DNA of 64,000 nucleotides, from NCBI GenBank assembly GCA_944323645.1, contig CALUTE010000007.1, forward strand, positions 1 through 64,000, read 5' to 3'. Below the pieces are notes generated by a model that saw only the letters and a list, made by a program, of their open reading frames with translations, was not told the origin of the DNA and searched no databases. Position numbers and translations under genes: made by a program. Below, in pieces: positions 36,841 through 46,289 of this stretch (positions within the stretch are counted from its first letter, which is position 1; each line of letters opens with the position of its first letter). The DNA is from an uncultured Helicobacter sp. Lineage in GTDB: Bacteria > Campylobacterota > Campylobacteria > Campylobacterales > Helicobacteraceae.

Positions 36841-38117
36841 TGTGCACCTCCTACACTACCCATAGTTCCACCAGTATAAGCCTTTCTTTCATTGATTGTA
36901 ATAAGTGGTAACACAACAAAAATAAGAAGTAAGAATGCAATCGAAGCAGCACAGCCAATGTAGGTATTGATTCCCTCTGGTGGAAGCTTACCATAGACTG
37001 TAAGCACGATAAGATCTATAACAAGCGCCCAAAACCAAATAAAATATCCCTTGCGTTGATGTGCTGGTCGAACAACAGGGCTTCTATCAAGCCAAGGCAA
37101 GAACAAAAAGATAGCCTGTGCAACACCAAATGCTACAAACCCAATATCCGCAGCCTTGATAGGACCTACATTAAAGAAAAATCCACGCAATACTTCATAA
37201 CTCCACAAGAAATACCACTCGGGATAAATATGAGGAGGTGTTTTTACGGGGTCTGCTGGGTCGAAATTCACAGGATCCATAGCAAAATCATAGTGATAGC
37301 ACACAAGATAAAAGAAAAATGCCATAAAAACGCAAATCACAAAAATATCTTTTGACATAAAAACAGGCCAAAATGGAATTACTTTAGATTCTGCTTTTTT
37401 GCCTTCTTGATATTTTTTTGCCTCTGCTTCAAAATCTATCTCTTCCCCATCTTGATTATTAACGTGAGGAAAGCGCAATGAATAGAAGTGGAATGCAATA
37501 AGCAGCATAATAACCACAGGAAGTAGCACAACGTGTAGCATAAAGAAGCGAGTTAGTGTCGCATCGGCAACAGTATAGTTTCCGCGAATCCACTCTACTA
37601 CATCATTTCCTATAAATGGGATTAGTCCAAACAGATTGGTGATAACAGTCGCTGCCCAATAGCTCATCTGTCCCCAAGGTAGCATATAACCACTAAATGC
37701 CTCAGCGGAGAATACTACAAAAAGTAACATACCGCCAATCCACACCACTTCACGCCCCTTCTTAAAAGAGCCATAATAGATTGCAACAAACATATGGATA
37801 TAGATAATTACAAATACAACACTTGCTGCTGTAGCGTGTAAATGTCGCCACAACCACCCATAATCCACTTCCTGCATAATCGTATAATTGACACTATAAA
37901 ATGCCATATTAACATCAGGTTTGTAGTACATCAACAAAAATAAACCGCTCACAACAAGCAGCGTAAAAAGTGTCAGTAGCAAAACACCCATTGCCCAAAG
38001 AAAATTGATATTCTTTGGAATCCAATATTCTGTCATCATTACTTTTAAAAAGCCTTTGACTCCCAATCTCTGGTCGAGCCAATCAATCAATCCGTCTGCT
38101 TTTTTCATCTCTGCCAT
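36837..38117 (-). CDS. petB: Cytochrome bc1 complex, cytochrome b subunit PetB
   Basis: This is a 426-residue integral membrane cytochrome b. The ATG at 38117 follows AAGGAGAG. Four conserved histidines for the two b haems can be seen: WRHLHATAAS in helix B with its partners in LHVVLLPVVIMLLIAFH. The quinol-oxidation PEWY signature (YPEWYFLWSYEVLRGF) is present, as is GYMLPWGQMSYW. It is somewhat longer than the split b6-type because it is the fused full-length form. Encoded between the Rieske protein and PetC. Confidence 0.95.
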   Translation of the reverse strand: MAEMKKADGLIDWLDQRLGVKGFLKVMMTEYWIPKNINFLWAMGVLLLTLFTLLVVSGLFLLMYYKPDVNMAFYSVNYTIMQEVDYGWLWRHLHATAASVVFVIIYIHMFVAIYYGSFKKGREVVWIGGMLLFVVFSAEAFSGYMLPWGQMSYWAATVITNLFGLIPFIGNDVVEWIRGNYTVADATLTRFFMLHVVLLPVVIMLLIAFHFYSLRFPHVNNQDGEEIDFEAEAKKYQEGKKAESKVIPFWPVFMSKDIFVICVFMAFFFYLVCYHYDFAMDPVNFDPADPVKTPPHIYPEWYFLWSYEVLRGFFFNVGPIKAADIGFVAFGVAQAIFLFLPWLDRSPVVRPAHQRKGYFIWFWALVIDLIVLTVYGKLPPEGINTYIGCAASIAFLLLIFVVLPLITINERKAYTGGTMGSVGGAQ

Positions 38118-38127
38118 TCTTCTCTCC

Positions 38128-38631
38128 TTACACAAGCGCCATCATTTTTTTATATTCCGCACCCTCTTCACCAAGAGTTAGTATTGTTCCTTCGAGCTTG
38201 AAAGGTGGAATATCAAATGGTCGCGGTGGCGGTGTACCCTCAACATTAATACCATCAATAGTAAACCTTCCGCCGTGGCAAGGACATAAAAACTCTTGTT
38301 CGCTAGGCTTATAAAGAGGAATACAGCCCAAATGTGTACAAATTTGTAACCCAAGCGTATAAATCGCATCGCCTACCTTAAAATCGCGCTGCTCATTAAA
38401 TGTATCATTTTGTGATTTTTTGATGATAAAAACAGGGTTTCCACGCCATACTACACGAGAAAAACCACCTTCTTTCATATCACTAAGATCTACTGTTGTG
38501 ATCCCAGCAGATATAACACTTGGTAAGGGGTCCCAAGTTTTTTTCATCGCGATAAGTGAGGCGATACCACCCACAGCAGCAACACCACCAAGTGCCATGC
38601 CCAAGAAATCGCGTCTCTTGACTTCAGCCAT
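38128..38631 (-). CDS. petA: Rieske iron-sulfur protein PetA
   Basis: This is a 167-residue [2Fe-2S] subunit of the bc1 complex. It has an N-terminal twin-arginine-like start ([18 protein letters not shown]) that also serves as the membrane anchor, and the cluster motifs CTHLGC and CPCHGG. It is short for the family, with a compact C-terminal domain ([14 protein letters not shown]). It is the first gene of petABC, and petB begins ten bases after its stop. The upstream 80 bases are AT-rich and hold the promoter, though no single -10 box stands out. Confidence 0.95.
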   Translation of the reverse strand: MAEVKRRDFLGMALGGVAAVGGIASLIAMKKTWDPLPSVISAGITTVDLSDMKEGGFSRVVWRGNPVFIIKKSQNDTFNEQRDFKVGDAIYTLGLQICTHLGCIPLYKPSEQEFLCPCHGGRFTIDGINVEGTPPPRPFDIPPFKLEGTILTLGEEGAEYKKMMALV

Positions 38632-38710
38632 TATCTCTCTCCTTGCTTAAATTTAAATTTCGATTGTAACGCTAAAAACTTGAATTTTTCTTTAAACCAC
38701 AACCTATGCG

Positions 38711-39517
38711 CTATATTGGTTTTTGCGCCAGAATGTAAAGTGGTTCATATGTTAGTCTGCCCTCAAACCGTTTTTGGTATGCGTTTAGAGTCGCTTTAGT
38801 AAGATAATATCGTGGGCGATTCGTATTTGCTATACTAAAGGCATTGACACCACTCATACGTAAATGTGCAAAAACATCATTAGCGGTATCAAATGTAAGT
38901 TGTATCTTCTCACTATAAGCCGCCAAAATCTCCATTCCAAGCTTTTGCAAAAGCCCACAAATGCTATCAAGTTGCACATACGCAAGCCCAACACCCAAAA
39001 TCTCTCGTACCTCACAGAGATTCTGCGTACCAAAACTACCAAGCAACAAAATTCCATTTGGTGCGATCATACGTACCAAAATAGGTAAAATCTTTGATGC
39101 ATCTAGCCATTGCAGTGTAGCATTTGATGTGATGAGGTCAAAATGCTGCCTGCTCAATGGTAGATTTTCAAGCGTTTGCATATCAAAAATTTTTATGCAC
39201 GAGGCTGGGCTAAGTCGCCTAGAAAGCACATCTGTATGATCATTAATATCATTGCAGACAAACTCTTTATAAATTAGATTCTTCTGAAGCAATATGCTAA
39301 AATCCCCAGTGCCAGCACCAAACTCAAAAATGCGTTCAAACTCTGTATGATCTGTATGCTGCAATAATAACTCAAGAAGTTTGAAACGCATCATAGATTG
39401 CACGCGAGCAGAATCTGTATAGCTTGTACGCGCTTGGAAAAATCCACGAGCAACCTCTTGAGCAGATGGCATTACATTATCGTGCTGCCTAGATGCTTTA
39501 GATTCTATAGTGCGCAT
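38711..39517 (-). CDS. bioC: Malonyl-ACP O-methyltransferase BioC
   Basis: BioC methylates malonyl-ACP so that fatty acid synthesis can build the pimeloyl chain of biotin. This 268-residue SAM-dependent enzyme shows the motif I FEFGAGTGDFSILL and the typical BioC segments FDLITSNATLQWL and ILLLGSFGTQNLCEVREI. I use the ATG at 39517, preceded by GGGAGGAATT and overlapping the end of bioG by 13 bases. Pimeloyl-ACP made by BioC is then demethylated by BioG and used by BioF, all encoded in this one operon. Confidence 0.9.
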   Translation of the reverse strand: MRTIESKASRQHDNVMPSAQEVARGFFQARTSYTDSARVQSMMRFKLLELLLQHTDHTEFERIFEFGAGTGDFSILLQKNLIYKEFVCNDINDHTDVLSRRLSPASCIKIFDMQTLENLPLSRQHFDLITSNATLQWLDASKILPILVRMIAPNGILLLGSFGTQNLCEVREILGVGLAYVQLDSICGLLQKLGMEILAAYSEKIQLTFDTANDVFAHLRMSGVNAFSIANTNRPRYYLTKATLNAYQKRFEGRLTYEPLYILAQKPI

Positions 39518-40221
39518 AATTCCTCCCATGTATTAAAATGATAAAAAACAAAATGTGGCGCATTCAAATAGTGTATCTTAACATTTGGTTTTTGTATAAA
39601 GAAACGCTCGCAAGCACTTGGAGGAAAAATCTTATCCTCTCGCGCAATTAGAGCGCTTGTATAAGGAAAATCTAGATTCTGATCGCAAGAACAAAAGTAT
39701 TGCAAGCTTGCTAATTCTTCTAGGAGAATCTCTCTTGGAGCAAAGAGCTCACAAAAGTGTGATGAGGCAGAATCTAGCGCAGTGGATTCTCTAAAATCTA
39801 GGTTGCTATGAAGGTATTTTGGCTTATTAGATTCTAAAGAATTAGTACCAAAAAGCATACGTCCAAACATAGCAATATCTAATGATTGCACTGTGCGCAT
39901 AAAAAGCTTATTACTGATACCAAACGTATCATCTATCCCAGCACTTGTGCCATTTATGGCGATAGCTTTATCAAAGCACACAGAATCTAAAAGTTTTGCA
40001 GCTACACACACACCCATAGAAAAGGCTATGAGAATACGATTTTTATATGTGTTTAGGATAGTTCTAAGCTCTTGCATAGAATCCAACCTCTGATACCCAT
40101 AGCACATCACCACAGATGTGGTTGCGTGCAGATGTGCAAAATGGTGCGGCAGACTTGCAAACCCACCAAAAAAAACAACAAGTGTATCCTTTGTAGATTC
40201 TGCTAGATATGTGATATTCAT
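39505..40221 (-). CDS. bioG: Pimeloyl-ACP methyl ester esterase BioG
   Basis: BioG is the alpha/beta-hydrolase that removes the methyl group from pimeloyl-ACP methyl ester, replacing BioH. The 238-residue protein begins with VVFFGGFASLPHHF, and has the nucleophile elbow in IAFSMGVCVAAKLL, with Ser as the candidate nucleophile, and late DKIFPP and APHFVFYHF segments supplying Asp and His. BioG is the typical gatekeeper in Helicobacter, Campylobacter and related genera. Its start overlaps the bioF stop by four bases and its end overlaps bioC. Confidence 0.9.
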   Translation of the reverse strand: MNITYLAESTKDTLVVFFGGFASLPHHFAHLHATTSVVMCYGYQRLDSMQELRTILNTYKNRILIAFSMGVCVAAKLLDSVCFDKAIAINGTSAGIDDTFGISNKLFMRTVQSLDIAMFGRMLFGTNSLESNKPKYLHSNLDFRESTALDSASSHFCELFAPREILLEELASLQYFCSCDQNLDFPYTSALIAREDKIFPPSACERFFIQKPNVKIHYLNAPHFVFYHFNTWEELCAL

Positions 40222-41576
40222 AGGGCTTCACACACACTATCTAACAGAGCAGAATCCATTTTTGCATTAAGGCAAAAACGGATTCTGGCAGTGTTTTTAG
40301 GGATCGTAGGTTCTTTTATCGCTGGAGCGAAAAACCCACAATCCGCAAGTTTTCTAGCATATTTGCTAGCAAATTCATTGCTCCCTAAAACAAGCGAAAC
40401 AATTTGCAATTCTCCCCGAACAAAAGTATTAGAAAAAGGGAATGTGTCCGCTGTGAAAGTAGATTCTAAAGCAAGGTCTTGTGCTTTTTCTTGAAGTTTC
40501 GTTTTAAAATAGGCACTTAAGACTTGCAATTTTTCGCGACGTTCTTGCAAAAAGGGCAGCAAACAAAAAGCAAAATAACTAAAAGCTATGTTAATAGGTG
40601 GTAACGCAGTCGAATAGATAAGAGCACGGGCTTTATTGACAAAAAATTCTCGAAATGGTTTTGCGCAAACAATACAAGCTCCAACCGATCCAAGTGCTTT
40701 ACCAAAAGCAAACACTAAAAAATCAACCTCCTCGCTTAAACCCTTCTCTTGAGCAAGCCCTAAGCCATCTCTTCCCAAAACCCCAAGGCTATGTGCCTCA
40801 TCAAGATACAAATAAACATTATCATACTGTTTTTTGAGTGCTACTAATGCTTCTAAATTACACATATCTCCCTCCATACTAAATATCCCCTCACTTAAAA
40901 TAATGATATGTGCATACTGCTTACTTGCTAGATCTAACATTGTGGCAAGACTTCTTATGTCATTATGTGGGAAACGTTTAAAACGCGCACGACTTAATAA
41001 TAGCCCATCAATCATGCTCGCATGAACAAACTCATCTGCTAAGAACAAAATGGATTCTAATGTACCAAGTGCTGCAATGACTGAAAGATTAAGATGATAA
41101 CCGCTATTAAAGAGTAGTGCAGATTTTGGCGAAAATAGTGAGCTAATATATGATTCAAAATGCGCGCTCACTTCAAATCCACCACTAAGCAGACGTGAAG
41201 AAGAGCTACCAAAACGCAAAGTATCCTCGCCTAGTCCTTTGTCTTTGATAAAATCAAAAAATGCTTGATTGTCATCACTTGCAAGACCAAGATAGTCATT
41301 GCTTGCAAAGTTACATAGCTTGGTTGCTTTATGAGAGGTTTTTAGGGTTTTGGTATGAGCATAATCCTTCCAAACATAAAGCGCATCGCGTTTAAGATCC
41401 CTTGTAGAACGCAGATTGTTTGCCCCTTTTAAGTCTTTGAGAGCGCAGGATACGACAGAATGCAGACTTTTGGCTCTAGGAGGTTTAGATTTGGGTTTTG
41501 CTTGTGTGATAGGATCTCTAGCAGAATCTGTCTTTGCTTGTTGTGTATCGCAGATTTTGTAGTGATTTTTTGGCAT
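40218..41576 (-). CDS. bioF: 8-amino-7-oxononanoate synthase BioF
   Basis: BioF condenses pimeloyl-ACP with L-alanine, using PLP, to make the first biotin ring precursor. The catalytic lysine lies in FAFGKALGSVGAC, and LYLDEAHSLGVLGRDG supplies the PLP-binding Asp-Glu-Ala-His signature. The protein is about 70 residues longer than usual at the N-terminus, a polar segment (THQAKPKSKPPRAK style) without obvious function, so the true start could be further downstream. I used the ATG at 41576. It is transcribed divergently from bioA, 77 bases away. Confidence 0.92.
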   Translation of the reverse strand: MPKNHYKICDTQQAKTDSARDPITQAKPKSKPPRAKSLHSVVSCALKDLKGANNLRSTRDLKRDALYVWKDYAHTKTLKTSHKATKLCNFASNDYLGLASDDNQAFFDFIKDKGLGEDTLRFGSSSSRLLSGGFEVSAHFESYISSLFSPKSALLFNSGYHLNLSVIAALGTLESILFLADEFVHASMIDGLLLSRARFKRFPHNDIRSLATMLDLASKQYAHIIILSEGIFSMEGDMCNLEALVALKKQYDNVYLYLDEAHSLGVLGRDGLGLAQEKGLSEEVDFLVFAFGKALGSVGACIVCAKPFREFFVNKARALIYSTALPPINIAFSYFAFCLLPFLQERREKLQVLSAYFKTKLQEKAQDLALESTFTADTFPFSNTFVRGELQIVSLVLGSNEFASKYARKLADCGFFAPAIKEPTIPKNTARIRFCLNAKMDSALLDSVCEAL

Positions 41577-41653
41577 AATATCTCGCTTGTTTTTTGCGTA
41601 TTGTGCCACAACTTTAGACAAAACCACAACTTGAATCCATAAAAAGGAGTGTT

Positions 41654-43012
41654 ATGTTAGATTCTAACACTGCTATGGCAGCACAAGATTTAGCCCATAT
41701 TTGGCATCCTTGCACACAAATGAAAGACCACGAGCAGCTACCAATTGTTCCAATAAAAAGAGGTGAAGGCATATATGTTTATGATATGAATGGACATAAA
41801 TATATTGATTGTATTAGTAGTTGGTGGGTTAATCTCTTTGGGCATTGCAATCCCACTATAAACGCCGCACTAGAATCCCAACTCAAAGAGCTTGAACATA
41901 TTTTGCTAGCAGGCTTTACGCACCAGCCAATTATTAAACTATCAAGACGTTTGTGTGAGCTTTTGCCACCGCAACTTAATAAATGCTTCTATGCAGATAA
42001 TGGATCTTCAGCAATCGAAGTTGCCCTAAAAATGAGTTTTCACTATCATTACAACACCGCATCACACCTGCAAAAGCGCACAAAATTTTTATCCCTCACA
42101 AATGCTTATCACGGCGAAACACTTGGTGCTTTAAGCATAGGAGACTTGGGGCTGTATAAACAAACATATATGCCACTTTTGCTTGAAAATATCACAACGC
42201 CTGTACCCTACGTACAATCCAACAAGGCAGCGCAAGATCTTAAAGATACAATCATTGAGCCAGCAAACCTACAAGAAAGCGCGTATTATGAGGCGGAACT
42301 TAATGCTTTGGGTGCGATTTTGACACGCTATGGAGAAGAAATTTGTGCCTTTGTGTTAGAGCCCCTTGTGCAGTGCGCTGGCAGTATGCACATCTATCCC
42401 AAAGGCTTTGTACAAAAAGCTTGTGCTATGTGTGCGGAATATGGAATCCACATTATTTTTGATGAAATTGCAGTGGGTTTTGGGCGTACAGGCAGTATGT
42501 TTGCTTTGGAACAATGCGGTGTTGTTCCGGATTTTTTGTGTTTGTCTAAGGGCATAACAGGAGGCTATATGCCACTTAGTGTTGTTGTAACAAGCGATGT
42601 GATTTATGAAGCATTTTATGCGCCCTATGAGGAACACAAAGCCTTTTTGCACTCGCATAGCTATACCGGGAATCCGCTTGCTTGCAGTGCTGCAAATGCT
42701 GTTTTGGATATTTTTGAGCAAGAGCATATCATCAAGCGCAATGCCACCCTCTCTCAAGCAATCGCAACGCATTGGCACACCTTGCAAACACACCCAAAAG
42801 TAGAGAATTTGCGGTATTGCGGAATGATTTTTGCGCTTGATGTGCGTAGTACTAAGAGGATAGCGCCTTTTGTTATGACACAAGGATTGCAGCGCGGAAT
42901 CCTCCTGCGCCCGCTTGGCAATACGATTTATTTTATGCCCCCTTATATCATCACAGAGGAAGAAGCTAAATACGTGGTGGAACAAATTGGTAAGATTTTA
43001 GAAATGCTCTAA
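41654..43012 (+). CDS. bioA: Adenosylmethionine-8-amino-7-oxononanoate aminotransferase BioA
   Basis: BioA uses S-adenosylmethionine as amino donor to form 7,8-diaminononanoate. The 452-residue class III aminotransferase has IWHPCTQMKDHE at the N-terminus, DCISSWWVNLFGH, FDEIAVGFGRTGSMFA (PLP Asp) and LCLSKGITGGYMPLSVV (catalytic Lys). The ATG follows AAGGAG. The position opposite bioF-bioG-bioC gives a compact divergent biotin locus. bioB and bioD are not in the window. A shared regulatory region lies at 41577-41653, with no BirA-type palindrome seen. Confidence 0.96.
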   Translation: MLDSNTAMAAQDLAHIWHPCTQMKDHEQLPIVPIKRGEGIYVYDMNGHKYIDCISSWWVNLFGHCNPTINAALESQLKELEHILLAGFTHQPIIKLSRRLCELLPPQLNKCFYADNGSSAIEVALKMSFHYHYNTASHLQKRTKFLSLTNAYHGETLGALSIGDLGLYKQTYMPLLLENITTPVPYVQSNKAAQDLKDTIIEPANLQESAYYEAELNALGAILTRYGEEICAFVLEPLVQCAGSMHIYPKGFVQKACAMCAEYGIHIIFDEIAVGFGRTGSMFALEQCGVVPDFLCLSKGITGGYMPLSVVVTSDVIYEAFYAPYEEHKAFLHSHSYTGNPLACSAANAVLDIFEQEHIIKRNATLSQAIATHWHTLQTHPKVENLRYCGMIFALDVRSTKRIAPFVMTQGLQRGILLRPLGNTIYFMPPYIITEEEAKYVVEQIGKILEML

Positions 43013-43220
43013 AGTTATGTTTAATCGTAAAGCTAGTACCAACTACAACCAAAGTTTTGCTTACAATTTGTAGCTTGAATACAAAACGTAAGCTTCATTT
43101 TATTTCTAAAGAAATTATGTTTTAGTCAAAATTGAAGCAGGAACACCTGCTAATAACCTGCTAATAAATGTATCTTCAATTTTTGCCTAACCCAAATCTG
43201 CAAAAAGTTTTGTAAAAATA

Positions 43221-43256
43221 CAGAATCTAAAATCGCAAGCCTAATTCTAGATTCTG
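43221..43256. terminator. Hairpin from inverted CAGAATCTA motifs
   Basis: CAGAATCTA and TAGATTCTG form a perfect 9-bp stem around an 18-base loop. It lies about 200 bases after the bioA stop and before the tRNA promoter. There is no T-run, so it is at best a weak terminator. Its arms are the recurring octamer. Confidence 0.4.
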
Positions 43257-43310
43257 CAATAAACTATTTCGAAAAGATCGTACCTAAAGCACCCTTAAGC
43301 AACAAAGCGC

Positions 43311-43316
43311 TATAAT
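43311..43316 (+). promoter_or_regulatory. -10 element of tRNA-Val
   Basis: TATAAT lies 20 bases before the first base of the mature tRNA, a good spacing for a short 5' leader. Confidence 0.6.
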
Positions 43317-43330
43317 TTTTAGTTTGACAA

Positions 43331-43405
43331 GATCGCGTAGCTCAGTGGTAGAGCACTACCTTGACATGGTAGGGGTCGCTGGTTCAAGTCCAGTCGTGAT
43401 CACCA
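43331..43405 (+). tRNA. tRNA-Val (anticodon GAC)
   Basis: This 75-base gene folds as a complete cloverleaf. The acceptor stem pairs GATCGCG with CGTGATC (one G-T pair). The D-arm is TAGCTCAGTGGTAGAGC. The anticodon stem CTACC/GGTAG encloses the loop TTGACAT, giving anticodon GAC. The T-arm carries GGTTCAAGTCC. CCA is encoded. It is a single tRNA, converging on the histidine kinase gene five bases away. Confidence 0.97.
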
Positions 43406-43409
43406 TACC

Positions 43410-45194
43410 CTACACCTGCAACGCATCAAAGACTACAACCACTTCACACCCTTTTCCTGTATCACTTTGAAGTAAAATTTGTGCATTATGATAAAGTGCG
43501 ATATGTTTAACAATACAAAGTCCAAGTCCTGTGCCACCAAGCTTTTTACTGCGACTCTTATCAACACGATAAAAGCGTTCAAAAACTCTTTGTTGCTCAT
43601 CTTTTGGAATACCAATCCCACTATCTTTAATAGCAATATAGATTTTTTTAGTGTTTGTTTCTTTGCTTGAAGGTTGTGTAATACGCGTATGTGAAGTGCT
43701 ATATGGCAAAAGCCCCATTATACTACCAATGCGAATCTCTAGTCTCCCACCCTGCGCATTGTATTTAATAGCATTTTCACACAGATTATAAAGCATATCT
43801 TCTAGCAAACTATCGACACCAAACACTATTGTCTCATCTTTTTGTGGGCATATAAGGCGTACTTGGAGTTGGTTTTGGCTAATGAGTGGCTCAAGTGTAT
43901 TAAGCACCCTATTGGCGATGTGTTCGAGATTAAGAGATTGCTTTTCAAGCTCACCTCCACCTTCATCAAAAAACGAAAGTTTCAAAATATCATTAATGAT
44001 TTCAAGAAGTCGCTTACATTCATTGTAGATTTTTTCACTAAACAGTACTACATCTTTTGGAGCAATCATTCCTTGCTTCATCATTTCACTACTTGCCATA
44101 ATAACGCTTAGGGGTGTTTTAAGTTCGTGCGTAACATTAGCGCTAAACTCTCGCTTTAGGCGCTGGATCTGGTTTTTTGCACTCCTATCAAGCAAAAGCA
44201 CCATAAAGGCTTTTGGCTTTGTTTTGCCCCAAATTGGAAGTGCTATTGCTTCTATATGGTAGTCTTGAATTTGGATTTCTTTTGTTTGGATCTGTATAAT
44301 ACCAAAATCAATGTGAGAAAAAACTTGTGCTTGCAAATCGTTTGAGTGCTTATGTATGGTGTTGATATATGCTCCCACCTGCAAACTTGGTAGAATCTCT
44401 TGTGCTCGCTGATTAAAAGCAAGAATGCTTTTGCGTGCATCTAAAAGTACATAGCCTTCGTTGATATTTTGGCTGATTGTTTGAAATTGCTGATGCTGAT
44501 AGCGAATGATTTTAAGTTGCTTTTTTATTTTTTTCTTTTGAGCAATAATCTTGGCAAAAAATCCACTAAGCTCACTATATGGGGATTGAAAAGATTTCAT
44601 ATCAAGCGAATCAAGTTTATCAAGTGGAGCTACAATAGAGCGCGCAAGGTATTTTGCAACAATTGCACTAATAAATAAAGCGATAAGTAATATCACTACC
44701 ACATACCCAAGAATCCAAAAACGAATCGCATACAATGCTTTTTGATTCATAGAAATGCGTAAAACAAGCTGATACTCAGGAATATATTTTGCAAAATATA
44801 ATGTTCTCTCTTCTATGCTCTCTGATGTGCGCCTAGCATAGCCGCTACCATATTGTAGTGCCCCTATAACCTCCTCCCGGTCTTTATGGTTGCCCAAATT
44901 AACTCTTGCTATTCGATTATCATACAGCACAACACCTTGTTTATCTATAAGGGAGATACGATAAGGATACTGCCCCCAAAAAGCCAAATAGTCCGTACTA
45001 TGCATTTGAGCAATAAGTTTTTTGGATTCTTGTTCTAGGTGTTCATATGACCATTTTTGGCTCATATAATCTGCCGCAAACAAAATACACAAAAAAATAA
45101 TAATCTCTATCACTGCTACAAGTCCAAAAATTGCATAAAAAATCTTTGTTCGCAGCGAATTTCGCTTAGCTAATCGTATGGGGCTATTATCCAT
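43410..45194 (-). CDS. PhoR-like sensor histidine kinase
   Basis: This 594-residue membrane kinase has an N-terminal helix (IFYAIFGLVAVIEIIIFLCI), a periplasmic sensor of about 120 residues, and a second helix (FWILGYVVVILLIALFISAIV). A linker with a PAS-like segment follows, then a HisKA domain with the phospho-acceptor His356 in NVTHELKTPLSVI, and an intact ATPase domain (NLCENAIKYN, DSGIGIPKDEQQRVFERFYR, GGTGLGLCIVKH). The layout is PhoR type. It faces a phosphate-binding protein gene, which supports phosphate sensing, but no response regulator gene adjoins it. The start is uncertain. ATG 45194 is used, with upstream alternatives as far as 45275. Confidence 0.85.
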   Translation of the reverse strand: MDNSPIRLAKRNSLRTKIFYAIFGLVAVIEIIIFLCILFAADYMSQKWSYEHLEQESKKLIAQMHSTDYLAFWGQYPYRISLIDKQGVVLYDNRIARVNLGNHKDREEVIGALQYGSGYARRTSESIEERTLYFAKYIPEYQLVLRISMNQKALYAIRFWILGYVVVILLIALFISAIVAKYLARSIVAPLDKLDSLDMKSFQSPYSELSGFFAKIIAQKKKIKKQLKIIRYQHQQFQTISQNINEGYVLLDARKSILAFNQRAQEILPSLQVGAYINTIHKHSNDLQAQVFSHIDFGIIQIQTKEIQIQDYHIEAIALPIWGKTKPKAFMVLLLDRSAKNQIQRLKREFSANVTHELKTPLSVIMASSEMMKQGMIAPKDVVLFSEKIYNECKRLLEIINDILKLSFFDEGGGELEKQSLNLEHIANRVLNTLEPLISQNQLQVRLICPQKDETIVFGVDSLLEDMLYNLCENAIKYNAQGGRLEIRIGSIMGLLPYSTSHTRITQPSSKETNTKKIYIAIKDSGIGIPKDEQQRVFERFYRVDKSRSKKLGGTGLGLCIVKHIALYHNAQILLQSDTGKGCEVVVVFDALQV

Positions 45195-45394
45195 CGTGTG
45201 GGAATCTAAATCTTTATGGGATAACTTCACGTGCCACTCGCTTATATTGAGATTTGAAGCCTTGTATTGTAGCAAATTTGCAATCCCAAAGTGTGTGGCT
45301 AAATTTTTACATTTTCTTTACAAAACACTGTTGATGTTTTACATTCACCCCTTATTATTTCAGAGTATTCCAAATACTACTTAAGGAGTCCATT

Positions 45395-46267
45395 ATGAAA
45401 AACAATTTAACAACACGTTTAAGTGGCGTGAGTGGCAATTCTTTGTTGGCGAAAGTTACACTAGCGCTTAGCTTGTGTGCATTAAGCGTAGCAAGCGCAG
45501 CGCCAATCAACCCAATTTCTCGTGAAGAAGGATCTGGCACACGAGGTGCTTTTGTAGAGATTTTTGATCTGCTCGAAAAAAAGGGGGATAAAAAGATTGA
45601 TATTATCTCTCCTCGCGCAGAAATCACAAATTCAACAGCAGTTATGCTTACTACAACTTCACGCAACAAAAATGCAATTGGTTATGTTTCGTTAGGTTCT
45701 CTCAATGACAATGTTAAGGCAATCAAAATAGATGGTGTGGAGCCAAGTGTAGAAAATATTATCAACAAAAAATACACAATCTCACGCCCATTTCTTGTTA
45801 TCACCTCGAAACCAAACGATCTGGCAGAAGATTTCTTAGCCTTTGCAACATCACAACACACAAAAGATCTAATTATAAAAGCTGGCTACATTCCCGCAGA
45901 ATCTAAATCTTATAAGCCAAAAAATCCTGCAGGCAAACTTGTCATAGCTGGATCAAGCTCTGTTACACCGCTTGTAGAAAAGATAAAAGAACTCTATATA
46001 GCTCAAAATCCTAAAGCCACAATTGAAGTACAACAATCAGATTCTACTACAGGAGTTAATGCGACACTTCAAGGAATCGCACAAATTGGTATGGTAAGCC
46101 GCGAACTTAAACCAAGCGAATTAGAAAAAGGTGTGCAACCTAGAACGCTAGCCATTGATGGTTTGGCTGTTATTGTTAATACAAACAACACAATAGACAA
46201 CCTTAGCAAAGAACAAATCAAAGGTATTTTTAGTGGTGGCATAAAAGACTGGAAAGAAGTGCAATAA
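45395..46267 (+). CDS. pstS: PstS-like phosphate-binding protein with circularly permuted order
   Basis: This is a 290-residue periplasmic protein with a signal peptide (KVTLALSLCALSVASA). Right after it comes NPISREEGSGTRGAF, which in ordinary PstS lies in the middle of the chain and contacts phosphate. GKLVIAGSSSVTPLVEK, normally the N-terminal phosphate loop, lies near residue 185, and the chain ends IKGIFSGGIKDWKEVQ, the segment that normally precedes the SREEGSGTRG block. The two halves are therefore swapped as in a circular permutation. I recall similarly arranged relatives in other bacteria. All ligand motifs are present. It has no pstCAB neighbours and faces a PhoR-like kinase. Confidence 0.85.
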   Translation: MKNNLTTRLSGVSGNSLLAKVTLALSLCALSVASAAPINPISREEGSGTRGAFVEIFDLLEKKGDKKIDIISPRAEITNSTAVMLTTTSRNKNAIGYVSLGSLNDNVKAIKIDGVEPSVENIINKKYTISRPFLVITSKPNDLAEDFLAFATSQHTKDLIIKAGYIPAESKSYKPKNPAGKLVIAGSSSVTPLVEKIKELYIAQNPKATIEVQQSDSTTGVNATLQGIAQIGMVSRELKPSELEKGVQPRTLAIDGLAVIVNTNNTIDNLSKEQIKGIFSGGIKDWKEVQ

Positions 46268-46289
46268 TTTGCAAAAAAAAACTAATACA

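Larger units (their letters stand above)
43013..43330. other. Intergenic stretch between bioA and tRNA-Val
   Basis: No open frame or recognisable gene is seen. It holds the inverted-motif hairpin at 43221-43256 and the promoter of the tRNA gene near 43311. Confidence 0.6.

Noticed and set aside
41429-41642. Alternative frames at the bioF start
   Set aside because: They overlap the divergent bioF/bioA start region and have no homology. The bioF N-terminal length remains uncertain, but these frames do not resolve it.
42356-42985. 209-codon minus-strand frame inside bioA
   Set aside because: It is the complement of a conserved plus-strand aminotransferase and has no recognisable product.
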